Positions 60,593 through 64,000 of a stretch of 64,000 nucleotides of DNA are shown in pieces. A model generated the notes under the pieces. That model was given only the letters and a program-made list of their open reading frames with translations, was not told the DNA's origin and did no database searches. Within the stretch, counting starts at the first letter, position 1, and every line of letters starts with the position of its first letter. Source of the DNA: Desulfosarcina alkanivorans (lineage in GTDB: Bacteria > Desulfobacterota > Desulfobacteria > Desulfobacterales > Desulfosarcinaceae); assembly GCF_009688945.1 (NCBI RefSeq), contig NZ_AP021874.1:6324001-6388000 (forward strand), in the 5' to 3' direction. The translations under genes were made by a program, and so were the position numbers.

Positions 60593-61157
60593 AATCGTGC
60601 GCTCCTTTTCAGTATCCGCCCCGAAATGCCGTCCTGCGGCCCGGCCCGGTGTTCTCGCGATTCGGGAATCCCCGACGCAGCGCTGCCGAGTCTGCGGTTC
60701 ACCAATCGCTTCGGCCTCGATCCGGACCGCCCCCCGGTCATTGTCGGGCGGATGCTCGATTGAATATGGACTGTATTGGCCGGACGGCCCATCGCCGCCG
60801 GACAATCTTCGAATGATTAAGACAGTTGGGAAAAACAGTCAAGCAGATTGTCCCGCCTCTTTTTTCCTGCGGCGGGGCCGTTCGGGCATTGGTTGGCCGA
60901 TGTCGTCAAATCTCCCGGAGGACGCTTTCCATCCGCGAAATGCCTATATCTGGTGTAAAGCAAATACCTTGCTATGGCCGGGGCCTTGTGGTAATTTATG
61001 CCCACCGTTTCCCCGGTCGGATGTGGGCCCGACGGACGGGATTCACCATCGCTTTAAACCCGTCACGATGCAGCATCCTGCAGCCGGCGGACCTGGCCCC
61101 TTCGCAGGCCGGTTTGACAATCAATTTTTCCGATATCAATAAAACAAGGAGACACCG
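60593..61157. other. 565-base divergent intergenic region
   Basis: It separates cooC (minus) from the phasin-like gene (plus) and must hold both promoters. TTGACA near 61110 precedes the phasin-like gene, but no good -10 lies 16-18 bases later. I see no RNA gene or convincing small reading frame. Confidence 0.5.
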
Positions 61158-61475
61158 ATGTTTGATCTGGTCAGAAAGAGCATGCTTGCCGGCGTGGGCC
61201 TGGCCCTCAAAGCCTGGGACGAGGTGGAGGACCTGGCCAAGGAGGTGGCCGAGCAGAGCAAGATGACGGAAAAAGAAGGCCGCAAATTTATCGACGAGAT
61301 CCAGGACCGCTACGAGGACGCCCAGAAGAAACTGGAAGAGCGCGTGGAGAAGAGTGTCAAGGATCTTCTCAAGAAGGCCGACGTGGTGACCCAGGATGAT
61401 CTCAAGGGGTTGAAAAAAGAGATCCGGGATCTCAAGAAACTGATCAGCAGCCAGGGCGGCGAGGAAAAGCCCTGA
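61158..61475 (+). CDS. phasin-like / PhaF-type coiled-coil protein
   Basis: This 105-residue protein has a short hydrophobic N-terminus (MLAGVGLALKAWDEVEDLAKE) followed by a long, highly charged predicted coiled coil (about 35-98). This matches the polyhydroxyalkanoate-granule regulator/phasin-like family found widely beside UbiB kinases. AAGGAG precedes ATG 61158. It ends 10 bases before the UbiB-family gene, and the two are probably functionally linked. Confidence 0.8.
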   Translation: MFDLVRKSMLAGVGLALKAWDEVEDLAKEVAEQSKMTEKEGRKFIDEIQDRYEDAQKKLEERVEKSVKDLLKKADVVTQDDLKGLKKEIRDLKKLISSQGGEEKP

Positions 61476-61485
61476 AACGGCCCGG

Positions 61486-63183
61486 ATGATCAGCATACGC
61501 AAAATTGGTGTCATCGGCCGCACCTATCGAAACCTGAACCGCTACCGGCAGATTCTGGCGGTGCTCTTCAAATATGGTTTCGATGATATCGTTGAGTTGT
61601 TGAAGATCGATCAGTACATCGAGATCGGCCTTCAGGTCATTTCGCGCAAGCGCGGTGAACGCGTGGAGCGCCTTTCCCGGGCGGTCCGGGTGCGGCTGGC
61701 CATCGAGGAACTGGGGCCCACCTACATCAAGATGGGCCAGATCCTTTCCACCCGTCCGGACCTGGTGCCCGTGGATTTTATCCGGGAACTGGCCCGGCTC
61801 CAGGACAAGGTGCCCGCCTTTCCCTTTTCCGATGTCCGTCGAATTATCCGTGACGAGACCGGCCACAGCGCCGATGACCTGCTCGACAGGCTGGATCCCG
61901 AGCCCCTGGCATCGGCCTCCATCGGCCAGGTTCACCGGGCCCGGCTCAAGGACGGTGACGAGGTGGCGGTCAAGGTCCAGCGGCCGGGGATTCGAAAACT
62001 CGTGGAGGTGGACCTGGAGATCATGCTCCACCTGGCCACCCTGGCCGAGCGCCACATCGAGGAGCTGGCCCACCACCGGCCGATGAAAATCGTCGAGGAG
62101 TTCGCGCGGTCCATCGAAAAGGAGATGGACTACACCCTGGAAGCCACCAGCATGGAGCGGGTGGCGGCTGCCTTTCTCCACGACGAGTCGGTCTACATCC
62201 CCAAGGTGTACCGGGAACTCACCACCGAACGGGTGCTGGCCACCGAATTCGTGGACGGCATCAAGGTTTCCCTGCTGGACCGGCTGGATGAAAACGGATA
62301 CGACCGCCGGTTGATCACCCGGCGCGGCGCCGACATCCTGCTGACCCAGGTCTTCGAGCACGGCTTTTTCCACGCCGACCCCCATCCCGGCAATCTTTTC
62401 GTCCTGCCCAACAACGTGGTCTGCCTTCTGGATTTCGGCATGATGGGCACCGTGGACCGCAAAACCCGCGAGGCCTTCGTGGAACTGGTGGATGCCGTGG
62501 TGCGCCGCGACGAAGCGCGCACCACCCAGGTGCTGCTCAAGCTGACCCTGTGGGACGAGGAACCCGACATGCGCCGGCTGGGAAAGGACGTGGCCGATTT
62601 CATGGGGGAGCATCTCTACAAGCCGCTCAAGGACATCCGGATCGGCCGGCTCCTGCAAAACATGCTCGAACTGGCCGCCGGTCACCGGCTGCGGATCCCG
62701 CCCGAGATCTTCCTGATGATGAAGGCCATCAGCACCGTCGAAGGGGTGGGCCTGGCGCTCGATCCCGATTTCGACATGATCGTCCACGCCGAACCGTTCA
62801 TCAAGCAGGTGAAACTCTCGCGTTTTTCTCCCAAACGGCTGGGCAGCGACGCCCTGAGTATTTTTGGCCAGTACATGGACTTCGTCCAGGAGTTCCCCAA
62901 GGACCTGCTGGAGATCACCCGCACCATCCGGCAGAAGAAGTTCACCTTCATGCTGGAGCTCAAAAGCATGGAGAGCATGCTTCACACCCACGACCAGATC
63001 AGCAACCGCATCTCCTTTTCCATCATCATCGCCGCCCTGATCATCGGCTCGGCCCTGATCGTCATCTCCAAGACCCCGCCGCTGTTTTACGGTATTTCCA
63101 TGATCGGCATCATCGGATTCCTGGCCGCGGCTGTCATGGGCATCTGGCTGCTGGTGGCGATTATCAAGAAGGGGCGGTTGTAG
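61486..63183 (+). CDS. UbiB/ABC1/AarF-family atypical kinase
   Basis: This 565-residue protein has the UbiB signature KxGQ (TYIKMGQILSTRPD near 77-90), the Ala-rich loop PLASASIGQVHRARL in place of a Gly-rich loop, VAVKVQRPG with the catalytic Lys, and HADPHPGNLF plus LLDFGMMG as active-site loops. Two C-terminal membrane spans lie at about 507-530 and 535-558. The family supports quinone or isoprenoid-lipid metabolism. In an anaerobe a menaquinone link is plausible. Confidence 0.94.
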   Translation: MISIRKIGVIGRTYRNLNRYRQILAVLFKYGFDDIVELLKIDQYIEIGLQVISRKRGERVERLSRAVRVRLAIEELGPTYIKMGQILSTRPDLVPVDFIRELARLQDKVPAFPFSDVRRIIRDETGHSADDLLDRLDPEPLASASIGQVHRARLKDGDEVAVKVQRPGIRKLVEVDLEIMLHLATLAERHIEELAHHRPMKIVEEFARSIEKEMDYTLEATSMERVAAAFLHDESVYIPKVYRELTTERVLATEFVDGIKVSLLDRLDENGYDRRLITRRGADILLTQVFEHGFFHADPHPGNLFVLPNNVVCLLDFGMMGTVDRKTREAFVELVDAVVRRDEARTTQVLLKLTLWDEEPDMRRLGKDVADFMGEHLYKPLKDIRIGRLLQNMLELAAGHRLRIPPEIFLMMKAISTVEGVGLALDPDFDMIVHAEPFIKQVKLSRFSPKRLGSDALSIFGQYMDFVQEFPKDLLEITRTIRQKKFTFMLELKSMESMLHTHDQISNRISFSIIIAALIIGSALIVISKTPPLFYGISMIGIIGFLAAAVMGIWLLVAIIKKGRL

Positions 63184-63554
63184 GTTCGTGACAAATTTTG
63201 TCAATTCTTTTAGCACCAAATGTCAAACAAGGCCCCCAACAGCGGGAATCATTTTTTTTAACCGGTTGTAACCTTTTTATATCCCCTTCTTTTTTACATT
63301 CGGTACAATCCCTGCAGAAGACACACCTACTGAATCGAATTACTCCTCATCACCGTTGACCCAGGAAGATTTCTGCCTCGAACCCGATTTTCATGATCCC
63401 GTGACACAGGTATGTCGGCTTTTCCCTGACCTTCCCGCCTCAAAAAGATGGGTTGCAGGGCTCATGCGGCACAGAAACTGTTTCGGGTTGGCGTCTTTTC
63501 GCCATCTTCTGTCTCGCATTGGAATATGTATCTAATGTTGAAGGGGGACTGATA
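63184..63554. other. AT-rich intergenic region with a 15-base palindrome
   Basis: It contains TGACAAATTTTGTCA (63189-63203), a perfect palindrome six bases after the UbiB-family stop, followed by T-rich runs at about 63249-63260 and 63280-63300. No RNA family or gene was recognised. It probably holds the terminator of the kinase gene and the promoter of the next gene, neither placed with confidence. Confidence 0.45.
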
Positions 63555-64000
63555 ATGTGGAAGAGGTGTTTTTTTCTTCTTGCTGTTCTGGTGGTTTGGT
63601 GCGGTGTTTCGGACCCCACATACGCCGGAGACCAGATCGATTTTAAGCCCGCCGATTATACAATCAGCAAATGGCACGTGCATCTTTCCCACAAAACCGT
63701 AAAAGCGAATGATCCGGGAGAGCGTTTTATCGTCATCAGAAAAAACACCCCTCACAGACTGATACGAGGCGGCTTTCTTGTGTTTAACCGGAAAGTTATC
63801 TCTTTGCGTGAGTTTCTCAGGGGGGATGGGACCATTCTCTCCAGGAAAGTGAAAATGAAATCCCGCAACAGACTGGTGGTTTTTCTCAGAGGCACACCCG
63901 GCGCCTCGGTAACTATTGAGATCAGAAAAACTGGCAGCCCGGGTCCTCCGCCGCAGGTTGTTTTCTCGGCTGAGCCCGTGGCCATTCATTCCGGAGAGTC
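63555..64000 (+). CDS. exported protein of unknown function (3' end cut by window)
   Basis: The frame stays open from ATG 63555 to the window end (at least 148 residues), with AGGGGGA just upstream. Residues 1-27 form a signal peptide (MWKRCFFLLAVLVVWCGV, cleavage after TYAG or thereabouts). The mature part is basic and beta-rich, then Pro-rich (GSPGPPPQ), then begins VVFSAEPVAIHSGES. That resembles the start of the Ig-like stalk modules that precede RHS/YD-repeat regions in deltaproteobacteria. Its continuation lies outside the window. Confidence 0.75.
   Translation, partial: MWKRCFFLLAVLVVWCGVSDPTYAGDQIDFKPADYTISKWHVHLSHKTVKANDPGERFIVIRKNTPHRLIRGGFLVFNRKVISLREFLRGDGTILSRKVKMKSRNRLVVFLRGTPGASVTIEIRKTGSPGPPPQVVFSAEPVAIHSGE

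Noticed and set aside
61444..63219. 591-residue minus-strand open frame opposite the UbiB-family gene
   Set aside because: It is an antisense shadow, and the plus strand carries all the UbiB motifs.
1..64000. CRISPR arrays, insertion sequences, prophage or toxin-antitoxin genes
   Set aside because: No spaced direct repeats, transposase or integrase motifs, or phage genes were seen. The gene content is housekeeping and energy metabolism.

Overview
The window looks like chromosomal backbone of a strictly or mainly anaerobic Desulfobacterota (sulfate-reducer-like) bacterium. Supporting signs are the oxygen-sensitive class III and B12-dependent class II ribonucleotide reductases with no class I enzyme, a complete Rnf complex led by a multiheme c-type cytochrome, a tungsten-type aldehyde:ferredoxin oxidoreductase, a CooC-like CO dehydrogenase maturation ATPase with a corrinoid-activator-like protein, a membrane pyrophosphatase, and several small protein families I associate with this phylum. 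This placement is inference from gene content; no rRNA or marker phylogeny is available. Nothing in the window looks like an insertion sequence, prophage or CRISPR array.

Layout. 1-2000 holds the start of a large exported multidomain surface protein (minus strand, cut by the window edge). 2440-8511 is the nucleotide-reduction locus: nrdG and nrdD (minus) face nrdJ (plus) across a 660-bp control region carrying two tandem pairs of NrdR-box-like sites, one pair per promoter, plus an attenuator-like leader before nrdD. 8595-12732 contains a ChaN-like lipoprotein, a small membrane protein, a 107-bp inverted-repeat element, a periplasmic thiol-redox set (thioredoxin-like, CcdA, MauE/DoxX) and proC. 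12917-19380 is a catabolic operon: a GntR/FadR regulator with tandem palindromic operators, an HcnAB/opine-oxidase-like flavo-Fe-S protein, a DAO-family flavoprotein, an aldehyde:ferredoxin oxidoreductase and a ThiS/MoaD-like protein.

19618-24687 holds yggT, a DivIVA-domain gene, two PilT-type ATPases, a zinc-ribbon/pseudo-receiver protein, a 52-residue protein and a metallo-beta-lactamase hydrolase. 24752-31286 (minus) is the housekeeping run DUF3568-tilS-ftsH-folP-ybbR-coaX. A Bacillus-type large SRP RNA (about 31608-31860) is followed by grpE-dnaK. After an acyl-CoA synthetase (minus) come serA, a DUF1844 gene, ispE, tRNA-Gln, prs, rplY, pth and hppA (plus), ended by a strong terminator, then carD and rluD.

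46629-53506 (minus) is the Rnf cluster in the order cytochrome c-rnfC-D-G-E-A-B. RnfC has lost the glycine-rich NADH/FMN motifs, RnfB is fused to a GltD-like NAD(P)H-FAD module, and an intrinsic terminator separates rnfA from rnfB. I consider this apparently re-routed Rnf the most interesting system in the window. 53818-60592 (minus) holds a corrinoid-activator-like ASKHA protein, a sirtuin, a metallo-hydrolase, prmA, acuB-like, acuC-like and cooC-like genes. The window ends with a phasin-like gene, a UbiB-family kinase and the truncated start of an exported protein.

The genes suggest coupled redox management: amine or amino-acid and aldehyde oxidation (12.9-19.4 kb) yields reduced ferredoxin, Rnf links ferredoxin, NAD(P)H and periplasmic cytochrome to an ion gradient, HppA adds proton pumping, and protein deacylation tunes acetyl-CoA metabolism.
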